From positions 1 through 64,000 of the forward strand of contig NZ_JARXVH010000005.1 of the NCBI RefSeq assembly GCF_029892565.1: 64,000 bases of DNA, read 5' to 3'. Of the stretch, positions 34,892 to 43,960 are shown in pieces (within the stretch, counting starts at the first letter, position 1; each line of letters begins with the position of its first letter). The notes beneath the pieces are model-generated. The model was not told the origin of the DNA. It ran no database searches and worked only from the letters and a program-made list of their open reading frames with translations. The position numbers and the translations under genes are program-made. This stretch comes from Streptomyces pseudovenezuelae (lineage in GTDB: Bacteria > Actinomycetota > Actinomycetes > Streptomycetales > Streptomycetaceae).

Positions 34892-36418
34892 ATGGCTCAT
34901 CTGCGTTCCAGACGTCGGCTCGCCCTCGCCGTGCCGGTCGCGCTGTCGCTGACCGCCTCGCTCGGCTTCCTGCCGGCGGCTGCGCAGGCCGCCCCCTACA
35001 CGGAGCCCACGGCCCAGGCGGCCGGTGCGGACAGCTTCGCGTATCTCGTCAACACCAGGACGGACCGTCACACGATCAAGTCGGTCGAGAAGGCGATCGC
35101 CAAGGCCGGCGGCAGCGTCGTCGTGGCGTACGAGAAGATCGGCGTGATCGTCGCCCACTCCGCCGACCCCGACTTCGCCACCCTCATACGCAAGGTGCGC
35201 GGAGTGCAGTCGGCGGGTGCCTCGCGCACGTCGCCGGTGACCGCGGCGGGCACGACCGACGAGGGTGCGGTGCAGTACCTCTCCAAGGCCCAGGCCGCGA
35301 AGGCCGCGAAGGGTTCGGCGGCCGGGGAGGAGCCGCTCGAGGCCGACCAGTGGGACCTCAAGGCGATCGGCGCCGACAGGGCCGCCAAGATCGACCCGGG
35401 CAGCAAGAAGGTGACGGTCGCCGTCATCGACACCGGCGTCGACGACACCCACCCCGACATCGCGCCGAACTTCTCCGCCTCGCAGTCCGCGAACTGTGTC
35501 AGCGGCAAGCCGGACACCACGTACGGCGCCTGGCGGCCGGTGGACGCCGACCACTACCACGGCACGCACGTGGCCGGTGAGATCGCCGCGGCCCGCAACG
35601 GCATCGGTGTCGCGGGCGTCGCGCCCGGCGTGAAGGTCGCGAGCATCACCGTGGCCCAGCCGGACGTGAACTCGCTGTTCTTCCCGGAGAGCGTCGTGTG
35701 CGCCTTCGTGTTCGCCGCCGACCACGGCGTCGAGGTCACGAACAACAGCTACTACGTTGATCCCTGGCTGTACAACTGCATGGACGACCCCGATCAACGT
35801 GCCATCGTTGATTCGGTCAACAGGGCTCAGCTGTACGCACAGCACAAGGGCACGCTCAATGTCGCCTCGGCGGGCAACTCCAACGACGACCTCGACTCGG
35901 ACGCCCTGGTCGACGAGTCCAGCCCCGACGACTCGACCCCCGTCACCCGTACGGTCGATCCGCACGAGTGCTTCGACGTGCCGACCCAGCTGCCGGGTGT
36001 CGTCACGGTCAGCGCGACGGGCGTCAAGGCCGCCAAGTCGTACTACTCCAGCTACGGCGACGACGTGATCGACGTCGCGGCGCCGGGCGGCGACAAGTTC
36101 CAGATCCCGGACACGCCGTCGGCCAACGGCCGCATCCTGTCCACCCTGCCGAACAACCAGTACGGCTTCCTGCAGGGCACCTCGATGGCCTCGCCGCACG
36201 TCGCGGGCGTCGCCGCGCTCCTGAAGTCGACCCACCCGCACGCCTCCCCGGCCCAGCTGCAGGCGCTCCTGAAGGCGCAGGCGAACAACCCGGGCTGCCC
36301 GACCGAGCCCTACGACGGGGACGGCGACGGCATCGTGGACGCCACCTGCGTGGGCGGCAAGCGCGTCAACGGGTTCTACGGCTTCGGCATCGTCAACGCG
36401 CTGCGCGCGGTCAAGTAG
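34892..36418 (+). CDS. Secreted S8 subtilisin-like serine protease (copy 1)
   Basis: A 508-residue preproprotease: signal peptide (Arg-rich MAHLRSRRRLALAVPVALSLTASLGFLPAAAQA), inhibitor-I9-like propeptide to about residue 150, then the S8 catalytic domain. The triad is Asp in VIDTGVDDTHPDI, His in HYHGTHVAGE, and Ser in GTSMASPHVAG; the oxyanion Asn is in NNSYY/SAGNSND. Several Cys pairs and a Ca-like DGDGDGIVDA loop lie near the C-terminus. Exported, probably for protein degradation or development. A close paralogue follows 137 bp later. Confidence 0.94.
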   Translation: MAHLRSRRRLALAVPVALSLTASLGFLPAAAQAAPYTEPTAQAAGADSFAYLVNTRTDRHTIKSVEKAIAKAGGSVVVAYEKIGVIVAHSADPDFATLIRKVRGVQSAGASRTSPVTAAGTTDEGAVQYLSKAQAAKAAKGSAAGEEPLEADQWDLKAIGADRAAKIDPGSKKVTVAVIDTGVDDTHPDIAPNFSASQSANCVSGKPDTTYGAWRPVDADHYHGTHVAGEIAAARNGIGVAGVAPGVKVASITVAQPDVNSLFFPESVVCAFVFAADHGVEVTNNSYYVDPWLYNCMDDPDQRAIVDSVNRAQLYAQHKGTLNVASAGNSNDDLDSDALVDESSPDDSTPVTRTVDPHECFDVPTQLPGVVTVSATGVKAAKSYYSSYGDDVIDVAAPGGDKFQIPDTPSANGRILSTLPNNQYGFLQGTSMASPHVAGVAALLKSTHPHASPAQLQALLKAQANNPGCPTEPYDGDGDGIVDATCVGGKRVNGFYGFGIVNALRAVK

Positions 36419-36439
36419 TGACGGTCGAGTAGTGACGGT

Positions 36440-36508
36440 GCCGCGATCAAGGTGAAGTGGTCATCGTGATCGCGGCCCGCCCGCCCGGAGGACACCGCGC
36501 CTCCGGGC
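36440..36508 (+). terminator. Two hairpins between the tandem proteases
   Basis: GCCGCGATCA (36440-36449) pairs with TGATCGCGGC (36467-36476). Immediately after, GCCCGGAGG (36483-36491) pairs with CCTCCGGGC (36500-36508). The pair lies 22 bp after the first protease stop and probably separates the two transcripts, leaving only about 47 bp for the promoter of the second. Confidence 0.7.
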
Positions 36509-36555
36509 TTCCCGCACAGTCCGCCCTACCGCGAACGAACCGGAGAATCTGACAC

Positions 36556-38088
36556 ATGACAGCGCCTCACCCGCGCTACCGTCGCGCGCTCGCCGTCCCG
36601 CTGGGGATGGCCATGGCGACGGGCCTCGCGTTCCTGCCGAACGTCACCGCCGCCGCCGCGCCGGCCGCCACGGACACCCCGTCGGCCACCGTCCCGGCCG
36701 ACGCGACCGCACTCAGCTATGTCGTCAACGTCCGTCCAGGACACGGCCCTTCGGCGCACGTGAAGAAGGCGATCGCCGCGGCCGGCGGCACGATCGTGAC
36801 GTCGTACGACCGGATCGGCGTGATCGTCGTCCACTCCTCGAACGCCGACTTCGCGAAGACCGTCCGCAAGGTGCGCGGGGTCGAGTCGGCGGGCAACACC
36901 CGCAACGCGCCGCTGCCCGCCCAGTCGACGAACGACGAGGGCACGCCCAAGGCGCTCACCGCCGACGAGCTGGCGGACGTCCAGGCCGCCGACGGGCAGG
37001 ACCCGCTGGAGCCCCTGCAGTGGGACCTGGCCGCCATCAAGGCGGACAAGGCGCACGAGAAGTCGCTGGGCAGCAGGAAGGTCACCGTCGCCGTGATCGA
37101 CACCGGCGTCGACGACACCCACCCCGACATCGCGCCGAACTTCGACCGCCAGGCCTCGGTCAACTGTGTGACGGGCAAGCCGGACACCACCGACGGCGCC
37201 TGGCGGCCGAGCGCCGCGGAGAGCCCGCACGGCACGCACGTGGCGGGCGAGATCGCCGCCGCGAAGAACGGCGTCGGCATGACGGGCGTCGCGCCCGGGG
37301 TGAAGGTCGCCGGCATCAAGGTGTCCACGACCGCCGGCTACTTCTACACGGAGGCCGTGGTCTGCGGCTTCGTGTGGGCGGCCGAGCACGGCGTCGACGT
37401 CACGAACAACAGCTATTACACCGACCCGTGGTACTTCAACTGCACCGACGACCCGGACCAGAAGGCGCTCGTCGACGCCGTCACCCGGGCCTCGCGGTAC
37501 GCGGAGAAGAAGGGCACGGTCAACGTCGCGGCGGCCGGCAACGAGAACTACGACCTCGCCGCCGACGAGATCACCGACCCGGTGTCCCCGAACGACGGCA
37601 CGCCCTCGGACCGGGTGATCGACCCGTCCGAGTGCTTCGACATACCGACCCAGCTGCCGGGTGTCGTGACGGTGGCGGCCACGGGCGCGAAGGGCATCAA
37701 GTCGTCCTTCTCCAACTACGGCCTCGGCACCATCGACGTCGCCGCACCCGGCGGCGACTCGACCGCCTTCCAGCCCCCGGCCCCGCCGGCCACCAGCGGC
37801 TCGATCCTGGGCACGCTGCCCGGCGGCAAGTGGGGCTACATGTCCGGTACGTCGATGGCGTCGCCCCATGTCGCCGCGGTGGCCGCATTGATCAAGTCAA
37901 CCCATCCGCACGCCTCCCCCGCCCTGGTCAAGGCGCTCCTGTACGCCGAGGCCGACGCCACGGCGTGCACGGACCCGTACGACATCAACGGCGACGGCAA
38001 GGTCGACGCGGTGTGCGAGGGGTCGAAGAACCGCAACGGCTTCTACGGCTGGGGCACCGTGAACGCACTGGACGCGGTGACGAGGTAG
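36556..38088 (+). CDS. Secreted S8 subtilisin-like serine protease (copy 2)
   Basis: A 510-residue paralogue of the preceding protease, with the same layout: signal peptide (MTAPHPRYRRALAVPLGMAMATGLAFLPNVTAAAA), propeptide, and S8 domain with Asp in VIDTGVDDTHPDI, His in HGTHVAGE and Ser in GTSMASPHVAA. The catalytic core is nearly the same as copy 1, while the propeptide and the DPWYFNCTDDPDQ loop differ in detail, so the two are an old tandem duplication with room for substrate divergence. Both are exported. Confidence 0.94.
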   Translation: MTAPHPRYRRALAVPLGMAMATGLAFLPNVTAAAAPAATDTPSATVPADATALSYVVNVRPGHGPSAHVKKAIAAAGGTIVTSYDRIGVIVVHSSNADFAKTVRKVRGVESAGNTRNAPLPAQSTNDEGTPKALTADELADVQAADGQDPLEPLQWDLAAIKADKAHEKSLGSRKVTVAVIDTGVDDTHPDIAPNFDRQASVNCVTGKPDTTDGAWRPSAAESPHGTHVAGEIAAAKNGVGMTGVAPGVKVAGIKVSTTAGYFYTEAVVCGFVWAAEHGVDVTNNSYYTDPWYFNCTDDPDQKALVDAVTRASRYAEKKGTVNVAAAGNENYDLAADEITDPVSPNDGTPSDRVIDPSECFDIPTQLPGVVTVAATGAKGIKSSFSNYGLGTIDVAAPGGDSTAFQPPAPPATSGSILGTLPGGKWGYMSGTSMASPHVAAVAALIKSTHPHASPALVKALLYAEADATACTDPYDINGDGKVDAVCEGSKNRNGFYGWGTVNALDAVTR

Positions 38089-38099
38089 CACCTATCCAT

Positions 38100-38129
38100 A
38101 TTGATTCAGTCAATACTGCATAGTGCAGT
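38100..38129. promoter_or_regulatory. Two adjacent operator-like palindromes before the CoA-transferase
   Basis: ATTGATTCAGTCAAT (38100-38114) has 5-bp arms ATTGA/TCAAT. It is followed without a gap by ACTGCATAGTGCAGT (38115-38129), a perfect 6-bp inverted repeat around TAG. The second ends two bases before the ATG at 38131, so a bound regulator would block transcription or translation. The regulator is not identified in the window. Confidence 0.6.
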
Positions 38130-38130
38130 C

Positions 38131-39540
38131 ATGACTGGATTGACGTTCGCATGGTCCGCGCTGGGCGGCGATCCCGCCCTGCTCCCGCGGGTGTCGACCG
38201 TGGTGCGGGAGGGCGCTCTCCAAGGGCGCCTTCCCGTACAGAAGTTGGCGCCGGCCTGCGTCGGAGCGTGCGCGCTGGCCGCGGCCGAGCTGGCGGCACG
38301 GCGGACCGGGACGACGAACGTGCCCGAGGTCCGGATGGACGACGGGGCCGTAGCGACGGCGTTCGTCAGTGAACGGCACCTCCTCGTCGACGGCCGCGCA
38401 CCGGAGACCTTCGCGCCCCTGTCACGCTTCTGGCGGACCTCGGACGGCTGGGTGCGCACGCACGCGAACTATCCGCACCACCGGGCCCGGCTGCTGGACG
38501 CGCTGGGCGTGCCGGAGGACGTCGACGCCGTGGCGGCGGCGCTCGCCGAGCGGTCCTCGGTGGAGGTCGAGGAGGCCGTGTACGCGGCCGGGGGCCTGGC
38601 CGTCGCCCTGCGCACGACGAAGGAGTGGGCCGCGCACGAGCAGGCGATCGCGGTGGCTACGCGCCCTCTGGTCGAGCGCGAGCGGCTCGACACCGCCCAC
38701 GCGCGCGTGCTCGCCCCGATCACCAGGACCCCCTCACTGCCGGTGTCGGGTACTCCCCTGCTGCCCGCCGCAGGACTGCGCGTCCTCGACCTGACCCGGG
38801 TCATCGCAGGCCCGGTGGCCACCCGCACGCTCGCCCTGCTCGGCGCCGACGTGCTGCGCGTGGACGCCCCGCAGCTGCCCGAACTCCCCGACCAGCACGC
38901 CGACACGGGCTTCGGGAAACGGTCGGCGCGGCTGGACCTGGCCGCCGACCGACGCGCCTTCGAGGAGCTGCTCGCGGCGGCGGACGTGGTGGTCACCGGG
39001 TACCGGCCGGGCGCCCTCGACCGGTTCGGCCTGTCGCCCGAGGCGCTCGCCGAACGGCGGCCCGGGGTGGTCGTGGCGCAGTTGTCGGCGTGGGGCGCCT
39101 ACGGGCCCTGGCGCGGGCGGCGGGGCTTCGACAGCCTGGTGCAGGTCGCCACCGGGATCGCCGCGCTGGAGGGCTCGGTGGAGCGGCCGGGTGCGCTGCC
39201 CGCGCAGGCGCTGGACCACGGGACGGGCTATCTGCTGGCGGCGGCCGTGCTGCGGGCACTGACCGAGCAGTCGTACGAGGGCGGGAGTCGGTGCGTGCGG
39301 TTGTCGCTCGCGCGAACGGCCGAGTGGCTCGTGAACGGCGTCGAGGCGGGTGACGCCGAGGATGCCGGGGACGCCGGGGGTGTCCTCCCGTACAGCGGCC
39401 CGGAAGCCTGGCTCGCCGAGACGGACAGCGCGCTCGGGCGGCTGCGTTACGCCAGGTCGCCGGTGTCCTTCGCGGGCGGGCCGGTCGACTGGGCCCGGCC
39501 TCCGGTGCCCTGGGGGACGGACCCGGCGCGGTGGGTCTGA
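38131..39540 (+). CDS. CaiB/BaiF family CoA-transferase
   Basis: A 469-residue type III CoA-transferase homologue. The core region LRVLDLTRVIAGPVATRTLALLGADVLRVDAP is near residue 220, then TGFGKRSARLDLAADR and FDSLVQVATGIAALEG. The N-terminal third (residues 1-215) is a divergent, partial repeat of the family fold, so the protein looks like a fused or truncated double-domain type. CoA donor and acceptor are unknown. The ATG at 38131 is preferred over TTG at 38101, which would lie inside the palindromes. Confidence 0.86.
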   Translation: MTGLTFAWSALGGDPALLPRVSTVVREGALQGRLPVQKLAPACVGACALAAAELAARRTGTTNVPEVRMDDGAVATAFVSERHLLVDGRAPETFAPLSRFWRTSDGWVRTHANYPHHRARLLDALGVPEDVDAVAAALAERSSVEVEEAVYAAGGLAVALRTTKEWAAHEQAIAVATRPLVERERLDTAHARVLAPITRTPSLPVSGTPLLPAAGLRVLDLTRVIAGPVATRTLALLGADVLRVDAPQLPELPDQHADTGFGKRSARLDLAADRRAFEELLAAADVVVTGYRPGALDRFGLSPEALAERRPGVVVAQLSAWGAYGPWRGRRGFDSLVQVATGIAALEGSVERPGALPAQALDHGTGYLLAAAVLRALTEQSYEGGSRCVRLSLARTAEWLVNGVEAGDAEDAGDAGGVLPYSGPEAWLAETDSALGRLRYARSPVSFAGGPVDWARPPVPWGTDPARWV

Positions 39541-39657
39541 CCCACCGGCGGTTACGAGTCCGGGGGCGACCGAAAACGTACCCATCGGCCGAATGTCGTA
39601 CCGCCAGTTGTTTTACTGCAGTTGCCCGGTTCTGCGACGGCTGGTGAAGATCATGAG

Positions 39658-40668
39658 GTGACCTTGATACGACCTACGTCCGAGGTGGCCGACGCGAGCG
39701 GGCCGGTACGGCGTCCCGGTGTCGGCCGGGCCGTCGCCGTCCTCCTCCTCGTGACGCTCGCCGCGCTCGTACCGCTGCTCGGCCCGTCCGCCGCGCTGCA
39801 CGGCACCGGCGAGGCCGCCGCGCCCGGCGCCGGGGGCATCGGACTGCTGCGGGCGGTGCTGTTCGCCGCGCTGTGCGTGCAGGTGGGCGAGGTGTTCGTG
39901 AACCGACTGGCCCGGCGGCTGCCCGGCGCCCCCGGGGACGCGCCCCGCAGCTGGGCCCCGTACGCGGCCGGCGCCGGTTTCCTCGCCGCGCTGGGCCTGG
40001 CCTCGGTCGTCGCCACCGGCAACCTGGTGCCGCACAGCCTCGCCGAGATCGACGTCGGCGGCCTCTACGCCTCCCGTGACGGCAAGCTCGCCCTGGTCGA
40101 GGTCAACGCCTTCCTGGTGGCCGCCCTGTGTGCCCGTTCGCCCCGTCCGCTGACCCAGCTGTGGCCGCCGGCCGCGGTGGTCGTGGCGGAGGCCCTGCGC
40201 GCCCACCCCTCGACCGAGCACAATCCTCTGCTCGGGTCCGGGCTGACGCTGGTCCACCTCACGTGCGCGACGCTGTGGGTGGGCGGCCTGCTGCACGCGC
40301 TGCGGACGCTGCGGCGGTGGGGACCCGGTGCGCCGGGCGCTGGCCTCTTGGGGCTCTACGCGCGCGTGGCGGCCGTACTGCTCGCCGCCATCACGGCGAC
40401 CGGGGTGTGGAGTTCGCTGCGCCGCATGCCCTCGCACACGATCCTGGACCAGCTGACGACGACGGCCTACGGCCGCGCCCTGCTCGCCAAGGTGATCCTC
40501 GTGGCCGCCGTCGCCGTACTCGCCCTGTGGGCGCGGAGCCGGCTGCGCCGTGCCGCCGACCCGCTGACCGCCTGTTCGCCCGCGCGGGCGGAGGTCGTCG
40601 CCCTGGGGGTGGTGGTCGCGCTGTCGGGGCTGCTCACGGCACTGCCGCTGCCGATCCGCTGGTCGTGA
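39658..40668 (+). CDS. CopD-like copper-resistance-domain membrane protein
   Basis: A 336-residue protein with about eight membrane helices. The middle and C-terminal segments (GSGLTLVHLTCATLWVGGLLHALRTLRR, YARVAAVLLAAITATGVWSS, GRALLAKVILVAAVAVLALWARSRLRR) match the CopD family, with conserved His and Trp in LVHLTCATLWVGG. Possible copper uptake role; no CopC domain or metallochaperone is adjacent. GTG at 39658 is the best start. A half-site ACTGCAGT at 39615-39622 lies in its promoter. Confidence 0.8.
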   Translation: MTLIRPTSEVADASGPVRRPGVGRAVAVLLLVTLAALVPLLGPSAALHGTGEAAAPGAGGIGLLRAVLFAALCVQVGEVFVNRLARRLPGAPGDAPRSWAPYAAGAGFLAALGLASVVATGNLVPHSLAEIDVGGLYASRDGKLALVEVNAFLVAALCARSPRPLTQLWPPAAVVVAEALRAHPSTEHNPLLGSGLTLVHLTCATLWVGGLLHALRTLRRWGPGAPGAGLLGLYARVAAVLLAAITATGVWSSLRRMPSHTILDQLTTTAYGRALLAKVILVAAVAVLALWARSRLRRAADPLTACSPARAEVVALGVVVALSGLLTALPLPIRWS

Positions 40669-40750
40669 CCCTGATGCGTTGATGCCTTGATGTCCTGACG
40701 CGGAGTGCTGATGCTCCGGTCAAGTGTTGACTGTCGCTGCCGAGGGTTGA

Positions 40751-41797
40751 TCAACCGTTGGTGACGAGCACCTTCAGCGCCGTCCGCTCGTCCATCGCCT
40801 TGTAGCCGTCGGGAACGCCCTCGATCCCGACCGTCAGGTCGAAGACGGGCGAGGCGTCGACCGTGCCGTCCAGGACGTCGGGCAGCAGCTCGGGGATGTA
40901 CGCGCGGACCGGCGCGACACCGCCGCGCAGCGCGATGTTCCGGTCGAACATGACGCCGAGGTCGAGACCGGTGCCGCTGCCGTGCGGCACGCCGACGTAG
41001 CCGATCGCGCCACCGTCCCGCGTGATGCCGACGGCCGTACGCATGGACTGCTCAGTGCCGACGGCCTCGATGACCGCGTGCGCGCCCTGTCCGCGCGTGA
41101 GTTGGCATACGGCCTCGACGGCCGCCTCACCGCGTTCCGCGACGACGTCGGTGGCGCCGAAGCGGCGCGCGATGTCGGTGCGGACCTCGTGCCGGCCGAG
41201 CGCGATGATCCGCTCAGCGCCGAGCCGCTTGGCGGCGAGCACCGCGCACAGGCCGACGGCTCCGTCGCCGACGACGGCGACGGTGGCGCCCGGGCGGACG
41301 CCCGCGCCGAGGGCCGCGTGGTGGCCGGTGCCCAGGACGTCGGAGAGGGTCAGCAGGGCGGACAGCAGGTGCTCGTCGGAGGCCGCCTCCTTGGGCAGTT
41401 GGACGAGGGTCCCGTCGGCGAACGGCACGCGCACGGCCTCGCCCTGGCCGCCGTCGTAGCCGACCGCGCCCCAGAAGCCGCCGTGCTCGCAGGAGGTGGT
41501 CAGGCCCTCACGGCAGTAGTCGCAGACGCCGTCGGACCACATGAAGGGCGCGACCACGAGGTCACCGTTCCGCACGGTGCCCACCTCGGAGCCGGTCGCC
41601 TCGACCACACCGAGGAACTCGTGCCCGATCCGCTGCCCCGGCTGCCGGGCCGACTCGCCGCGGTAGGCCCACAGATCGCTGCCGCAGATACAGGCGCGCA
41701 GCACCCGCACCACGGCGTCGGTGGGCAGCTGCACGATCGGCTCGGGCACGTCCTCCACGCGCATGTCGAACGGGGCGTGGATGGTGGTGGCGCGCAT
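40751..41797 (-). CDS. Zinc-dependent alcohol dehydrogenase family protein
   Basis: A 348-residue medium-chain dehydrogenase: catalytic zinc ligands in CICGSDLW and GHEFLGVVE, structural-zinc-like Cys cluster CDYCREGLTTSCEHGG, and the nucleotide fold VAVVGDGAVGLCAVLAAKRLGAERII. Substrate unknown. The ATG at 41797 follows GAGGGA; the extension to 41857 is Arg/Thr-rich and unsupported. It is monocistronic by spacing. Confidence 0.9.
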   Translation of the reverse strand: MRATTIHAPFDMRVEDVPEPIVQLPTDAVVRVLRACICGSDLWAYRGESARQPGQRIGHEFLGVVEATGSEVGTVRNGDLVVAPFMWSDGVCDYCREGLTTSCEHGGFWGAVGYDGGQGEAVRVPFADGTLVQLPKEAASDEHLLSALLTLSDVLGTGHHAALGAGVRPGATVAVVGDGAVGLCAVLAAKRLGAERIIALGRHEVRTDIARRFGATDVVAERGEAAVEAVCQLTRGQGAHAVIEAVGTEQSMRTAVGITRDGGAIGYVGVPHGSGTGLDLGVMFDRNIALRGGVAPVRAYIPELLPDVLDGTVDASPVFDLTVGIEGVPDGYKAMDERTALKVLVTNG

Positions 41798-41941
41798 GGC
41801 GAGGGTCCCTCTCGTGCGGGTGTGCGGTGCGTGCGCCCGGGGGGTGGTCGGGCGCACTTCACGGTACGCCGACCGGGTGGTACGCCGCGCACCGAGGGGC
41901 CCCGACCAGCGGTTACACCCTCGTGGTGCGCTCTCCCGCGG

Positions 41942-42685
41942 TCACACTCCCGCCGCCCCCAGCAGCGTCCCGACCGCGTAGGTGACCCCCATCGCGAGCG
42001 CCCCGCCCACGACGTTGCGCAGCACGGCCCGGCCAGGCTCGGCGCCGCCCGTCCGCGCGCTGCTCCAGCCGGTGAGGACGAGGGCCGCCAGGACGGAGAC
42101 GACGGTGACCAGGAGCCGCCAGCCGGCCGGCGGCAGCACGATCGCGAGGAGCGGCAGCAGCGCCCCCACGGTGAACGCCAGAAAGCTCGCCCACGCCGCG
42201 TGCCACGGATTGGTCAGCTCGTCGGGGTCGATGCCGAGCTCCACGCGTGCGTGCGCGTTGAGCGCGTCGCGTTCCGTGAGCTGGACGGCCGCCTCACGGG
42301 CCACCTCGCGGGTCAGGCCCCGGCCCTCCAGCAGTTCCGTCAGCTCCTCCAGCTCGGCCTCCGGCTGGTCGCGCAACTCGCGTTTCTCGTAGGCCAGGGC
42401 GGCCATCTCCGAGTCGCGCTGGGTGGAGACGGACACGTACTCGCCCGCGGCCATCGACATCGACCCGGCGAGCAGGCCCGCGAGGCCCGCCGTGAGCAGC
42501 GCGGCGCGGTCGTCGGTCGCGCCGGCCACGCCGACGACGAGACCCGCGGTGGACACGATGCCGTCGTTGGCCCCCAGGACCGCGGCCCGCAGCCAGTTGA
42601 GCCGCGAGCCGAGCGCACCACCATGTGCCTCGTCGTGCGCCTTGTCGGGCCCTTCGTCGTTCGAGCCGTTCGTTGGTTCCGTCAC
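41942..42685 (-). CDS. VIT1/CCC1-family iron/manganese transporter
   Basis: A 247-residue membrane protein with five helices and the family pattern VLGANDGIVSTAGLVVGVAGA, SMAAGEYVSVSTQRD, and a Glu-rich cytoplasmic metal-binding region (EAELEELTELLEGRGL). VIT/CCC1 proteins move Fe2+ or Mn2+ out of the cytosol. The start is GTG at 42685, 36 bp after the amidohydrolase stop on the same strand, so read-through from that operon is possible although the function looks unrelated. Confidence 0.92.
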   Translation of the reverse strand: MTEPTNGSNDEGPDKAHDEAHGGALGSRLNWLRAAVLGANDGIVSTAGLVVGVAGATDDRAALLTAGLAGLLAGSMSMAAGEYVSVSTQRDSEMAALAYEKRELRDQPEAELEELTELLEGRGLTREVAREAAVQLTERDALNAHARVELGIDPDELTNPWHAAWASFLAFTVGALLPLLAIVLPPAGWRLLVTVVSVLAALVLTGWSSARTGGAEPGRAVLRNVVGGALAMGVTYAVGTLLGAAGV

Positions 42686-42721
42686 ACGGGGAGGATGTCA
42701 CCCGGGGTCACGCCCGACCCG

Positions 42722-43960
42722 TCACCACACCCGCACCGACGCCCCCTTGGCGAACACCGGGCTCGTCGCGTCCGCCGGCGGTTCGGCGAGCGGTTCCGCG
42801 ATCTCCTCGACCGTCGGTCCCACCTTGGCCGCGATCGCGTCGAGTTGGTCGAGATCGAAGCCGTACACGCGGGCCGCGTTGCCGCCCACCATCGCCGCGA
42901 CCTCCTCGCGGGGCACGCGCGCGTAGGCACAGCGCAGGCCTTCGCGGGAGTACGGGTGGGTGCCCTCGTCGTGCGGGTAGTCGCTGCCCCACATGATCTT
43001 GTCGACGCCGATACGGTCCCGTAGCGGCACCTCGTGGGGGCGCATGAAGCTGGCACCGACGAAGCAGTTGTCGCGCCACACCTCGGAGGGCGCCTTGCCC
43101 ATGCGGTCGGCGAGTCCCGCGCCGAACTTGGACTCCGCGGTGGACGCCTTCGTCGCGGCCCTGACCAGCCGCCCGTGGTAGTAGTCCAGCATGTCGAGCA
43201 CTCCGGGGATCCAGCCGGAGCCCTGCTCGGTGAGGACCAGCCGGAGGTCCGGGTGGCGGCGGAAGGCGCCGCCGAAGACCAGGTGCCACAGCGCGCGGTG
43301 CGAGAACCACGTCGTCTCCACCATGAAGACCGCCCGGGCCGCCGGTTCCTCGCCCAGCGGCGGGGAGGCCGAGCCGGCGTGGTGGTTCACGGGGACGCCC
43401 AGTTCCGCGCAGACGGCCCAGATCGGGTCGTACGCCGAGGAGTACAGCTCGGGCAGGCCGGAGCCCGGCGGGGTGCCGGGCAGCAGCAGGCCGCCCGTGA
43501 GGCCCGCCGCGACCGCCCACCGGATCTCCCGTACCGCCTCCTCGACGTCGTTGAGGAGGATCTGGAAGACGCCCGCGCGGCGGCCCGGTGCCGCCGCGCA
43601 GAAGTCGGCCAACCAGCGGTTGTGGGCACGCAGTCCGGCCCACCGTCGATCGAGGTCGTCGGTGGTCGGGGCGGGCGCCATCAGGGAGGCGGACGGGAAG
43701 AACGGCGGGATGGTGTTGGGGAAGACGACCTCGGCGACGATCCCGTCCTCCTCCAACTCCGCGATCCGGCGCCGGGAGTTCCAGTTCCTGTCGGCCGTGT
43801 CGGCGAGCAGGTCCTCGTACGGGTTGACGTAGGTGGCCGCCCACGCGTCGAACTCGTCGTGGAGGCGCTTCTCCAAGTAGGGCTTGTAGTCGAGGAGATC
43901 GGCGCCCGCGTGGCAGTCCGCCGAGATGACCGTGTACCGCTCCTCGCTCGTGGAGCTCAC
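42722..43960 (-). CDS. Amidohydrolase-2 family (ACMSD-like) metal enzyme, copy B
   Basis: A 412-residue TIM-barrel metal-dependent hydrolase/decarboxylase. VISADCHAG holds the first metal ligands, with NHHAGSASPPLG, and WGSDYPHDEGTHP carries the late Asp. The family includes ACMSD and related decarboxylases of aromatic or hydroxycinnamic acids. It shares about the same domain plan as the next gene. GTG at 43960 overlaps the stop of that gene (GTGA), so the pair is co-translated and could form a heteromer or two steps. Confidence 0.88.
   Translation of the reverse strand: MSSTSEERYTVISADCHAGADLLDYKPYLEKRLHDEFDAWAATYVNPYEDLLADTADRNWNSRRRIAELEEDGIVAEVVFPNTIPPFFPSASLMAPAPTTDDLDRRWAGLRAHNRWLADFCAAAPGRRAGVFQILLNDVEEAVREIRWAVAAGLTGGLLLPGTPPGSGLPELYSSAYDPIWAVCAELGVPVNHHAGSASPPLGEEPAARAVFMVETTWFSHRALWHLVFGGAFRRHPDLRLVLTEQGSGWIPGVLDMLDYYHGRLVRAATKASTAESKFGAGLADRMGKAPSEVWRDNCFVGASFMRPHEVPLRDRIGVDKIMWGSDYPHDEGTHPYSREGLRCAYARVPREEVAAMVGGNAARVYGFDLDQLDAIAAKVGPTVEEIAEPLAEPPADATSPVFAKGASVRVW

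Noticed and set aside
40982..43024. 680-residue plus-strand frame
   Set aside because: Antisense to the alcohol dehydrogenase, VIT transporter and amidohydrolase genes; Asp/His/Arg-rich shadow typical of high-GC DNA.
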